Assembly (NCBI GenBank): GCA_945956935.1
Contig: CAMFJD010000012.1
Coordinates: forward strand, 1 to 52,413
Reading direction: 5' to 3'
DNA from: an uncultured Bacillota bacterium
GTDB taxonomy: Bacteria; Bacillota_I; Bacilli_A; Culicoidibacterales; ZOR0006
DNA length: 52,413 nucleotides
Positions 45,672 through 51,986 of this stretch are shown one piece after another. Position numbers and translations under genes: made by a program. The notes beneath the pieces were generated by a model. That model had not been told where the DNA came from. It ran no database searches and saw nothing but the letters and a program-made list of their open reading frames with translations. The number at the start of each line of letters is the position of its first letter. Within the stretch, counting starts at the first letter, position 1.

Positions 45672-46263
45672 ATTGCGTACCATTCGTAACACTTGTACTT
45701 CTTTCTGTTGTTCTCAAATATTTACCTGAATAACGATCATACACGTCGACTTTATATTTTCTCACTGTTATATCACTATAATTATATATTCTTGTATACT
45801 TCCCTCTGAGTGACGGAGCTACATTATTACAATTAGCAGTAGAACTTGACTCCCTTGAAAAAGCAATTGATACAAGATTAAATCCAAAACCGATACTTAC
45901 ATTTCTATAGTCCGGATGTTCACCAATACCAGTCCAACAAAAATGTGATCTAATCGCTCTGCCAAATGAGAGTGCTTCTCCAAAATTGTAAGGATTTAAA
46001 CTTCCTGATGGTCCATAATTAAATCTTCTAGTTGATAAAAGTGTTAGTTTTTCATACGTACTACTCCTTGATATATTACCTGTTTCTTCAATATTTATAT
46101 ACGTATCTACTAATTTTGGATCAATATAATATCCATTACTATCTTCTACAAAACCCTCAGCTGTATTAGCAAAAACAACTAATGATTCTGTATTCACCAA
46201 GGAAAAAATCGTTAAAAACAAACTAATTATACATAAATACAAATTCTTTTTATGTATTTTCAT
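45652..46263 (-). CDS. Hypothetical secreted protein
   Basis: A 203-residue exported protein. Signal peptide residues 1-34 (KIHKKNLYLCIISLFLTIFS, cleavage near FANTA). The mature part has RRFNYGPSGSLNPYNFGEA, two Cys (SHFCWTGIGEH and TANCNNVAP) that may form a disulfide, and a C-terminal beta-rich VRKYKVDVYDRYSGKY. The ATG at 46263 has GGGGGG 7 nt before it; promoter TTGTAC, 17 bp, TAGAAT (46295-46323). Coupled to a membrane-anchored partner. A toxin or bacteriocin with its immunity protein is possible but unproven. Confidence 0.65.
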   Translation of the reverse strand: MKIHKKNLYLCIISLFLTIFSLVNTESLVVFANTAEGFVEDSNGYYIDPKLVDTYINIEETGNISRSSTYEKLTLLSTRRFNYGPSGSLNPYNFGEALSFGRAIRSHFCWTGIGEHPDYRNVSIGFGFNLVSIAFSRESSSTANCNNVAPSLRGKYTRIYNYSDITVRKYKVDVYDRYSGKYLRTTERSTSVTNGTQYVAQAA

Positions 46264-46294
46264 ATACATTCCCCCCTTATTTATCTTTACTTAA

Positions 46295-46323
46295 ATTCTA
46301 CCAATAAAATTATTTTCGTACAA
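46295..46323 (-). promoter_or_regulatory. Promoter of the secreted-protein gene
   Basis: TTGTAC, 17-bp spacer, TAGAAT with TG one base before (extended -10). Confidence 0.6.
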
Positions 46324-46590
46324 TATTGTTCATTGATTTTAACAATAAAAACAGGTGCCACCAATCTTTCGTTAACGCTTTCTTCTCGTGAGAGATATCG
46401 GAGTTATTACAAAAAACGTCAACCATCATAAAAATATTTACAATGAATTTTACACACATATTTATCTCATCTTTTTCATCATATGTCTTATCAATAATAT
46501 TTATTTTATTAATTGCCTGATCAGCATTATTTAAATTTAACTGATCGACTAATTTTTTTGAATTTCAAATTAGAGTTTTATTTTTCTCAA
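46310..46590 (-). pseudogene. Decayed third copy of the small-gene module
   Basis: On the minus strand the sequence parallels 44700-45040: ADQAINKINIIDKTYDE, a weakened binding site, then MCVKFIVNIFMMVD for MWGKFCVIIFAC, and CACGAGA-GAAAG-TGG echoes of the next gene start. The upstream part is shifted out of frame and stops interrupt it. The remaining 49-codon frame overlaps the promoter of the secreted-protein gene and is probably not expressed. Confidence 0.55.
46473..46525. repeat. Module repeat, copy 2 (53-bp core)
   Basis: Partner of 44942-44994. Marks the decayed copy of the module. Confidence 0.7.
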
Positions 46591-46593
46591 CAA

Positions 46594-46635
46594 CAAAAAA
46601 AACGACTAAAAGCATAAAACTAAAGTCATTTTTCT
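46594..46635 (-). terminator. Possible terminator of the ribbon-helix-helix operon
   Basis: AATGACT...AGTCGTT on the minus strand with one wobble pair and eight T after. The loop is about 10 nt. Confidence 0.55.
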
Positions 46636-46679
46636 TCTCTCAAAGTTATATTTATTTTTAAATATTTACAATGAGCTTT

Positions 46680-46926
46680 ACAAAACTCTTGCTTTCAACT
46701 TGCTTTTCAAAGTGCTATCAATTTGCTTTACTTGCTTTCATCTCGAAAAGCATTGCTATCAATTTGCTTTCATCAATATATACAAGGGTAAAAGTCGGCT
46801 CTGCTGACTTTTGAGAAATAAAGTGAAAGCATGATTGCTTTCACTTCCTTATCCTGTTTCATACCCTCAAAGAGGGTGAGAAATCGACTGTGGTTCGACT
46901 TACCACTAGCAAACGATAAGTTTGCT
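46680..46926. other. Non-coding stretch with repeats and a cluster of hairpins
   Basis: No gene in 46591-46948. From 46690 to 46775 TTGCTTT-containing repeats recur (TCAATTTGCTTT twice, TCAACTTGCTTT once). From 46790 four clear hairpins follow: AAAAGTC/GACTTTT (46790-46812), AAGTGAAAGCA/TGCTTTCACTT (46821-46846), ACCCTC/GAGGGT (46863-46877) and AGCAAAC/GTTTGCT (46908-46926), with a weaker one around 46890. None has a good T-tail. Origin of transfer, single-strand origin or a structured RNA are options. Confidence 0.6.
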
Positions 46927-46948
46927 CTGAATAAATTTAATAACACGC

Positions 46949-47305
46949 TTAATATTTTTTCTGTTCATTTCGCATTTTATTTTCCCACTTTTCCATAAAT
47001 AAATGTTCTTCAAAGACAGTAATGTCACTTTCGTCTGGCATAAATGCAAACATCATTTGATTAAGCATAGCTGTTTGTTTTTTCTGTTCGAACATAAATT
47101 TTTTTTGTGATTTCTTTTCTAATTCTAGTTCTAATTTCAATGCTTCATTTTCTTTTTTTAGTTCTTCGATATCATTTTTTTTATAGTTATCAACTAAGAA
47201 CATAATTAATTCTCGTTGAGTTGGGCATTTTAATTCGTATGCCAACAATTGTATTTTCGAAATATATTCTTCGCTCAATCGCACACCAAATTGTTTTTGC
47301 ACCAT
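46949..47305 (-). CDS. Ribbon-helix-helix protein with coiled coil
   Basis: A 118-residue protein. Residues 1-40 (VQKQFGVRLSEEYISKIQLL, then PTQRELIMFLVDNY) match a ribbon-helix-helix DNA-binding domain and resemble the protein encoded just upstream. Residues about 45-75 form a charged coiled coil (EELKKENEALKLELELEKKS). The start has GGGGG 8 nt upstream. Possibly a plasmid partition or copy-control DNA-binding protein. Confidence 0.65.
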   Translation of the reverse strand: MVQKQFGVRLSEEYISKIQLLAYELKCPTQRELIMFLVDNYKKNDIEELKKENEALKLELELEKKSQKKFMFEQKKQTAMLNQMMFAFMPDESDITVFEEHLFMEKWENKMRNEQKKY

Positions 47306-47307
47306 AA

Positions 47308-47547
47308 TTATTTCCCCCTTTGTAAATTTACATAGTATGAAATCATTTGCAATAAACTTGTTTGTTTTTGACATTCAATTAATAATTCCTCACTCAATTG
47401 TTTGTTTGTTTTAGTTGTTATACTATAACTATCCAATAAAAACATAATTAATTCTTGTTGGCTACTACACCCTGTTTGTTTCATTATTTCCTTTAATTTC
47501 AAAATATATTCATCACTCAATCTAAAACTTATTTGTTTTCTATTCAT
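47308..47547 (-). CDS. Ribbon-helix-helix protein
   Basis: A 79-residue protein: NRKQISFRLSDEYILKLKEI, then CSSQQELIMFLLDSY, is a ribbon-helix-helix fold like the downstream gene. The two share RLS[DE]EYI and QELIMFL[LV]D, which points to tandem duplication. Start overlaps the upstream stop (ATGA). Confidence 0.65.
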   Translation of the reverse strand: MNRKQISFRLSDEYILKLKEIMKQTGCSSQQELIMFLLDSYSITTKTNKQLSEELLIECQKQTSLLQMISYYVNLQRGK

Positions 47548-47768
47548 TCTAATTCCTCCATCTGATCTGAATTATATGCTGTCACTTCTTCTTCTGTTAC
47601 GTCACAAAAACTATATAAATCTATTTTTTTATCTATACCTTTTGTAAGGTTTTTTAAATTTTTTGCCATGTTCGAAATTTTTTCATTACGTTCTTGGCAT
47701 TCTTTAAATTCATCATACAAAGGATCCGGTACAAAAAAATCTGACGCTTTTACTTTTTTATCACACAT
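47544..47768 (-). CDS. Hypothetical small protein
   Basis: A 74-residue acidic protein starting CDKKVKASDFFVPDPLYDEF behind AAAGGAG. It is predicted mainly helical. It lies in the operon between the sigma-4-like regulator and the ribbon-helix-helix genes. No family recognised. Confidence 0.6.
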   Translation of the reverse strand: MCDKKVKASDFFVPDPLYDEFKECQERNEKISNMAKNLKNLTKGIDKKIDLYSFCDVTEEEVTAYNSDQMEELE

Positions 47769-47781
47769 ATATTCTTCTCCT

Positions 47782-48159
47782 TTATTTTTTATCCAGTGGC
47801 ATATATTCATCAAACCACCATTTATATTCCAACCATCTTTGCTCAATCATCGGGATAATTTGCAGCCTATATCTATGAATAGTTGTTTTTCCTATATGTA
47901 ATTCGTCAGATACTTCTTGTAGCGTGCTGATATTTTTAAAGAAGAAAACATCAACAAATCTTTTTTGCTCCGTTGTTAATACACTTTCAATGTCATTAAA
48001 TAACTGTTCAGCACGTTCTAGTAAATCTTTATACGCTTGACGTTCTTCAGTAGAAATATTTATGAGTTTCCATTCAAATGCTTGTTTATCACGCTTAAAA
48101 CGTTTTTTTCGACATATATATTCATTTACTGTAACGTTATCAATATATTTATGTTTCAT
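47782..48159 (-). CDS. Sigma-70 region 4-like / phage-type regulator
   Basis: A 125-residue protein. C-terminal helix-turn-helix at residues about 70-105 (NISTLQEVSDELHIGKTTIH) similar to sigma region 4 or RinA/ArpU-type phage regulators. The N-terminal part is basic (ICRKKRFKRDKQAF). GGGGAACAGT precedes the ATG; 10 nt after the ATPase gene. Confidence 0.65.
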   Translation of the reverse strand: MKHKYIDNVTVNEYICRKKRFKRDKQAFEWKLINISTEERQAYKDLLERAEQLFNDIESVLTTEQKRFVDVFFFKNISTLQEVSDELHIGKTTIHRYRLQIIPMIEQRWLEYKWWFDEYMPLDKK

Positions 48160-48169
48160 ACTGTTCCCC

Positions 48170-49297
48170 TTACTTCTTAAATTTAGCTAATAAATTTTTA
48201 AACCCTTTTGTTTTTGATTTTGTTTTTATATCAAATAAATTTTGCAATGTTTCTTCAACTTTTTGATTATGTGTAACTGTACGATTAATTTCAGCAAACA
48301 CAATTTCATCACGATCAATGTTTGGAAAAGTATAAATTTGTTTTTCTTCTGGGATAGCCAAGATTTCTTTAAAATGTCTATCTATTGCTGGGAGTGTTCC
48401 ATGTTTATTCAATAAGAATTTACCTCTATGATTCATCACTTCGGTAAATACTGTTGGATTTCGCCATATTTGAGGATAATTGTAATCAAATACATAGTAA
48501 ATATCAGTGAAATATTTCTCATACTCTCGTATATCTTCAAACTCACATGCACTAAAATCATACAATAACACTTCATTATCGCTTTCTATCAGTTCTAGTT
48601 CTTTTAAAAAATTAAATTCATTTCGAGTGATTACTTGCTCACTCTCACTGTAACGCTCTTCAATTTTACTATCAAAGCTAATCAACTGTGTTTTCACCCT
48701 ATTTTTCTGTAAAAACTCAAATGATTCCAATGATATTGTTGTAGCCCCAACACCAGCAAATAAATTAATAAATGCTATCCGCTTCTGTTTGAATAATTCT
48801 TTTTCTATCCGAACACTTTCAACTATTTTTGTTTGTGTTTCTACCTTTATTTTTTCTTCCCCAATCGGATTTAATTGTTGCATTAGTGCTTCTACATCAC
48901 TTGCAGTACGAGGATTTGTAAGTAAACCATCAAGTAGAAAACATTGTTCCTCTTCTGATTGCTCAATATCTAACTCGAAAAATTGATTTAATTGTTTTGA
49001 TACTAAATCTGGAATGATTTCTTTGTTTGTTGTTATTGGAATTAAGCGTACTTGATCGCCAGTTTTTTTTCTTAGTTTCAACAAAAATGGTATAAAATCT
49101 CGCTTGTTAAACGCCGTTTCATCAACAACAATACAATTTAAATGATGTTCCCTTGTTAAAATTTCCAATAGATCTTCTGTATTCTCCCAAATCCCATTGG
49201 TATCTGGATTTGCATATATTAATCGTAATTCATGTTTTGTAATTCTTTCATGTTTGACTAAATAGTCATACTGATTTACTACTGCCCTAATAATCAT
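48170..49297 (-). CDS. CpaE/TadZ-like ParA-family protein
   Basis: A 375-residue protein. Residues about 1-125 look like a divergent receiver-like domain; residues 174-340 are ParA/MinD-like with a P-loop variant FINLFAGVGATTISLESFEF (AGVGATT at 181-187). The Walker lysine is replaced by Ala, as in CpaE/TadZ proteins. In those, the protein localises a secretion or pilus complex; on mobile elements a role in positioning is possible. GGGGAATAATA precedes the ATG. It sits in an operon with small DNA-binding proteins. Confidence 0.65.
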   Translation of the reverse strand: MIIRAVVNQYDYLVKHERITKHELRLIYANPDTNGIWENTEDLLEILTREHHLNCIVVDETAFNKRDFIPFLLKLRKKTGDQVRLIPITTNKEIIPDLVSKQLNQFFELDIEQSEEEQCFLLDGLLTNPRTASDVEALMQQLNPIGEEKIKVETQTKIVESVRIEKELFKQKRIAFINLFAGVGATTISLESFEFLQKNRVKTQLISFDSKIEERYSESEQVITRNEFNFLKELELIESDNEVLLYDFSACEFEDIREYEKYFTDIYYVFDYNYPQIWRNPTVFTEVMNHRGKFLLNKHGTLPAIDRHFKEILAIPEEKQIYTFPNIDRDEIVFAEINRTVTHNQKVEETLQNLFDIKTKSKTKGFKNLLAKFKK

Positions 49298-49299
49298 TA

Positions 49300-49536
49300 T
49301 TATTCCCCTTTTCCTATTTCTAAAATTAAGTATTGTGCTGATTTTTCGTTAAATGGTGTTTTAACAATTAAGTTAGGAAACAACTCGTTCATCTCCTTCC
49401 GTACTTTCTTATACGATTTTATACTCACTACTGTATTGCCAAATTCAATCAAACGCTCAATTGGATTTGATAAATCTTTTTTCTTTACATTATTTTTCTT
49501 CATAACATTGTAATATACTGTTCTCTTATCAATCAT
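49300..49536 (-). CDS. Hypothetical small basic protein
   Basis: A 78-residue protein starting IDKRTVYYNVMKKNNVKKKD behind GGGGAGAATG. Lysine-rich, no motif recognised. First gene of the operon that reads into the CpaE-like gene (2-nt gap). The gap 49537-49713 upstream holds two AAAA(G)TGCTTTTAA repeats 21 bp apart. Confidence 0.55.
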   Translation of the reverse strand: MIDKRTVYYNVMKKNNVKKKDLSNPIERLIEFGNTVVSIKSYKKVRKEMNELFPNLIVKTPFNEKSAQYLILEIGKGE

Positions 49537-49626
49537 ATTTACATTCTCCCCACATCTTAAAATGGATTTAAATACCCCTATTTGCTTGCTTATCACTTTT
49601 TACATATACAAACTCATTTTCCTCTC

Positions 49627-49662
49627 AAAAGTGCTTTTAAGGTTACTTAAAATGCTTTTAAA
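49627..49662. promoter_or_regulatory. Two 21-bp spaced imperfect palindromes
   Basis: AAAAGTGCTTTTAA (49627-49640) and AAAATGCTTTTAA (49649-49661) place their TGCTTTTAA halves exactly 21 bp apart, two helical turns, upstream of the small basic protein operon. A dimer-binding operator is plausible. Confidence 0.45.
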
Positions 49663-49713
49663 CACATGTGAGATAATTAGTTTAATGTTTTTATCGAAAA
49701 AAATGCAAACATA

Positions 49714-50622
49714 TCAATTTAAATCTCTCATTAGTTCTTCTACGTCCGCTAATTTCTGAGCATATTCTTCTGGAGACAAAGAATTTATCCAGTCATTATG
49801 TTCTTTCGTTTGTTGATCCCAATTAGGCATAGTCTCATTTCGTGTATTACTAGACGTGTAAGACGTTTTACGTTGTTTTTCTGAACGCTCAAAATCTTCG
49901 CATGTTTTAATACCTTTTTTCTCCAGATTTTCAATCGTTGTTTTTAGATAATTGAGATTAACCCCTCTTGTACTTGTAAGAATACATTTGTTAATAACCA
50001 GTTCTAATAGCTGAACGTCATATTGACGTAACCACATTCTTACAGTATTTAAAACAAATTGTGTTGCAGCTATATTTAAGTTTTTCAATTCAGATATGAT
50101 TCGTTGTTCATCTGTTTGTTTATTCTTTTCTTCTGTTTCAACAACTAACATACTAACTGTATTATTAACTGTATTACTAACTGTATTATTATCTTTTAAG
50201 TTTTCAACACACCCCGTTCCGTTTTCAACACACCCTGTTCCGTTTTCAACACACCCTGTTCCGTTTTCAACACACTCCGTTCCGTTTTCAACACACCCTG
50301 TTCTATTTTCAACACACCCTTTTTCATTTTCTCCATATAACTTTTTCGTGCATCTAACAATTCTCTTTTCAATTGATTTTGTGCCGTTTTTGTATTGATG
50401 AAAAATATTTACAAAACCTTTCTTTTCCAAATCTCTAATAATTGTCGAACATCTTGTTTTTGATATTCCAAAAAAATTTGAAAAATGCTCATTGCTTGCA
50501 TAACAGCCTTCTGAATTATCCAAACTGTCAATCTCGACTAGAAACAGTTTTTCCATAACAGATAATTCTTTATTAATCCAAATCCATTTTGGAATCCAAA
50601 CACCTTTAAAATCTCTCTGCAT
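49714..50622 (-). CDS. Phage/plasmid replication protein, winged helix plus DnaD-like domain
   Basis: A 302-residue replication protein. N-terminal winged helix, residues about 5-75 (DFKGVWIPKWIWINKELS; ASNEHFSNFFGISKTRCSTI), as in phage replisome organisers. Residues 101-141 are six 7-residue repeats of the type GCVENGT, encoded by 21-bp DNA repeats. C-terminal DnaD-like region residues about 175-240. The ATG has GGAGGAG upstream and overlaps the previous gene by 17 nt. Iterons within the gene suggest the origin is here. Confidence 0.8.
   Translation of the reverse strand: MQRDFKGVWIPKWIWINKELSVMEKLFLVEIDSLDNSEGCYASNEHFSNFFGISKTRCSTIIRDLEKKGFVNIFHQYKNGTKSIEKRIVRCTKKLYGENEKGCVENRTGCVENGTECVENGTGCVENGTGCVENGTGCVENLKDNNTVSNTVNNTVSMLVVETEEKNKQTDEQRIISELKNLNIAATQFVLNTVRMWLRQYDVQLLELVINKCILTSTRGVNLNYLKTTIENLEKKGIKTCEDFERSEKQRKTSYTSSNTRNETMPNWDQQTKEHNDWINSLSPEEYAQKLADVEELMRDLN
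50152..50325. repeat. Candidate replication origin: six 21-bp iterons plus three AT-rich 12-mers
   Basis: Six tandem 21-bp units (50200-50325), core TTTTCAACACACCCTGTT, nearly identical. Next to them, three tandem 12-bp units ACTAACTGTATT/ATTAACTGTATT (50152-50187), AT-rich. Iterons beside AT-rich 12/13-mers are the layout of iteron origins; many phage and RepA_N replication genes carry their origin inside the coding region. Confidence 0.75.
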
Positions 50623-50860
50623 TATTCAGCTCCTCCTTTTTAGGGGGCTTTAGATCATTGATATTAAAACTTGCTCTCTCAATACCCAATCGTTCAAATA
50701 AAACTTGTTTAGAAATTCTACCTTTCATAACTACAAATCCCTTTTTTTCCAACTCATCATTGATAGTGCGTACAATTTTTGCACTCTTGTTGTAATCAAA
50801 TCTAATAATTGCTCCTACTTCTCTAATCGTCAGTAATGATGGTAATTGTTCATATGTCAT
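50606..50860 (-). CDS. Small helix-turn-helix protein
   Basis: An 84-residue protein with a MerR/excisionase-like helix-turn-helix: LLTIREVGAIIRFDYNKSAK, then ELEKKGFVVMKGRISKQVLFERLGI. Binding site GGAGGAGGG; ATGA overlap with the Cro-like gene, and 17-nt overlap with the replication gene. It may be an excisionase or replication accessory factor. Confidence 0.6.
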   Translation of the reverse strand: MTYEQLPSLLTIREVGAIIRFDYNKSAKIVRTINDELEKKGFVVMKGRISKQVLFERLGIERASFNINDLKPPKKEELNNAERF

Positions 50861-51090
50861 TTTCCCTCCTCCTTTTTAACCTTTTGAGTTAATTGTTTTT
50901 CAAAAAAAATATTTATTTTACCTTTCGGTAAATCAAACAATTCCAAAATCTTCAGTTTTTCTGCATCAGTAAAGTCTACTTTCCCATTTTCCTTACGGAA
51001 ATATGTTATAGGTACCACCCCTAATAAATCAGCCATATCCTTTTGTGTTAGACCTCTTACTTTTCTTTCTTTAACTAATTCATAAAGCAT
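50857..51090 (-). CDS. Cro-like helix-turn-helix regulator
   Basis: A 77-residue HTH_3 protein: LYELVKERKVRGLTQKDMAD, recognition helix PITYFRKENGK. First gene of the leftward early operon, opposite the CI-like repressor. Promoter TTGACT, 17 bp, TAAAGT (51117-51145). An operator-like sequence TTAACCTTTTGAGTTAA lies inside its 3' end (50876-50892). Confidence 0.75.
   Translation of the reverse strand: MLYELVKERKVRGLTQKDMADLLGVVPITYFRKENGKVDFTDAEKLKILELFDLPKGKINIFFEKQLTQKVKKEEGK
50876..50892. promoter_or_regulatory. Operator-like site inside the Cro-like gene
   Basis: TTAACCTTTTGAGTTAA, arms TTAAC/GTTAA, differs from the intergenic operators by three bases. Confidence 0.5.
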
Positions 51091-51116
51091 ATGTATACCT
51101 CCTTGTTACAATACCC

Positions 51117-51145
51117 ACTTTAATATCCTAAAAGGTTAAAGTCAA
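51117..51145 (-). promoter_or_regulatory. Leftward early promoter
   Basis: TTGACT (51140-51145), 17-bp spacer, TAAAGT (51117-51122). An imperfect operator half (AGGTTAA) lies in the spacer. Confidence 0.65.
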
Positions 51146-51152
51146 TAACTTT

Positions 51153-51214
51153 TTAACTTTTAGTGTTAATTTTTTAACTTTTAGAGTTAAAAAGCTTTAA
51201 TACATTGTATTAAA
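51153..51214. promoter_or_regulatory. Operator region between Cro-like and CI-like genes
   Basis: Two 17-bp operators TTAACTTTTAGTGTTAA (51153-51169) and TTAACTTTTAGAGTTAA (51174-51190) with 21-bp centre spacing, and a perfect palindrome TTTAATACATTGTATTAAA (51196-51214) over the presumed promoter of the CI-like gene. Confidence 0.75.
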
Positions 51215-51260
51215 ACGATATCATTAATTCACCTTAAACGATAAAAAGGAGTTGATTCAT

Positions 51261-51917
51261 ATGGAAAATAACAATTTAGGACAAAAAATAAGGAGTTCTC
51301 GTAAAGCACTTAACTTAACACAATCCGAACTTTCTGAAAGAACAAATGTTCCACTTATGCAGATATCAAGATATGAACGAAATGTGAATGAGCCTGATTT
51401 TGAAACAATAAAGCGTATTGCAGATGCCTTAGATGTTCCAACTACATGGCTACTAGGCATAAAAGACGAAATACTATCTGAATCAAATAATCTTTACAAA
51501 AATCCGAATCCTCGTTACGCACCATTATTGGGCACAGCAAGTGCTGGCACTCCTGAAAACACTGATGACTTTATTGATGAAATGCTAGAAGTACCAACCT
51601 TTATTAAACATAAAGCAAATTACATGTTTTTTATAAAAGTTAATGGTGATTCTATGAACAAACTAATGCCTAATGGATCAGTAGCTTTAATTTTAAAATC
51701 GGAACATTTTACAAAGCAACCCATATCTGGAGATATTGTCGTCTTTAAAGTCGATAACGACTTTTGTATAAAACGCTTCATTGAAACAGATACAGTCGTT
51801 ATATTTGAGCCATCTAGCTACTCTGATGAATTTAAACCACTAGTCTATGTAAAAGGATCTAACATTGATATTGAAATAATAGGTAAAGTAATCTATACAT
51901 ACAATATTTGGGAATAA
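51261..51917 (+). CDS. CI/LexA-like repressor with S24 self-cleavage domain
   Basis: A 218-residue phage-type repressor. N-terminal HTH_3 (residues about 7-62; TQSELSERTNVPLMQISRYE). C-terminal S24 domain: cleavage site Ala95-Gly96 (GTASAGTP), Ser131 in NGDSMNKLMPNG, Lys171 in CIKRFIET. Self-cleavage stimulated by RecA filaments should induce the element on DNA damage. The ATG at 51261 has AAGGAG 9 nt upstream. Confidence 0.92.
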   Translation: MENNNLGQKIRSSRKALNLTQSELSERTNVPLMQISRYERNVNEPDFETIKRIADALDVPTTWLLGIKDEILSESNNLYKNPNPRYAPLLGTASAGTPENTDDFIDEMLEVPTFIKHKANYMFFIKVNGDSMNKLMPNGSVALILKSEHFTKQPISGDIVVFKVDNDFCIKRFIETDTVVIFEPSSYSDEFKPLVYVKGSNIDIEIIGKVIYTYNIWE

Positions 51918-51949
51918 TTGCTTAAATATAGTTAAAAAAACAGAATAAT

Positions 51950-51985
51950 AAAAAACCAAGCTATTAATAACTTGGTTTTCTTTTA
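51950..51985. terminator. Bidirectional terminator
   Basis: AAAACCAAG-CTATTAATAA-CTTGGTTTT, between the repressor and the convergent partial gene; T-rich on both sides. Confidence 0.85.
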
Positions 51986-51986
51986 A

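Noticed and set aside
50200-50325. Six regular repeats as a CRISPR array
   Set aside because: The 21-bp units are directly adjacent without spacers and lie in frame within a gene; they are iterons, not CRISPR repeats.
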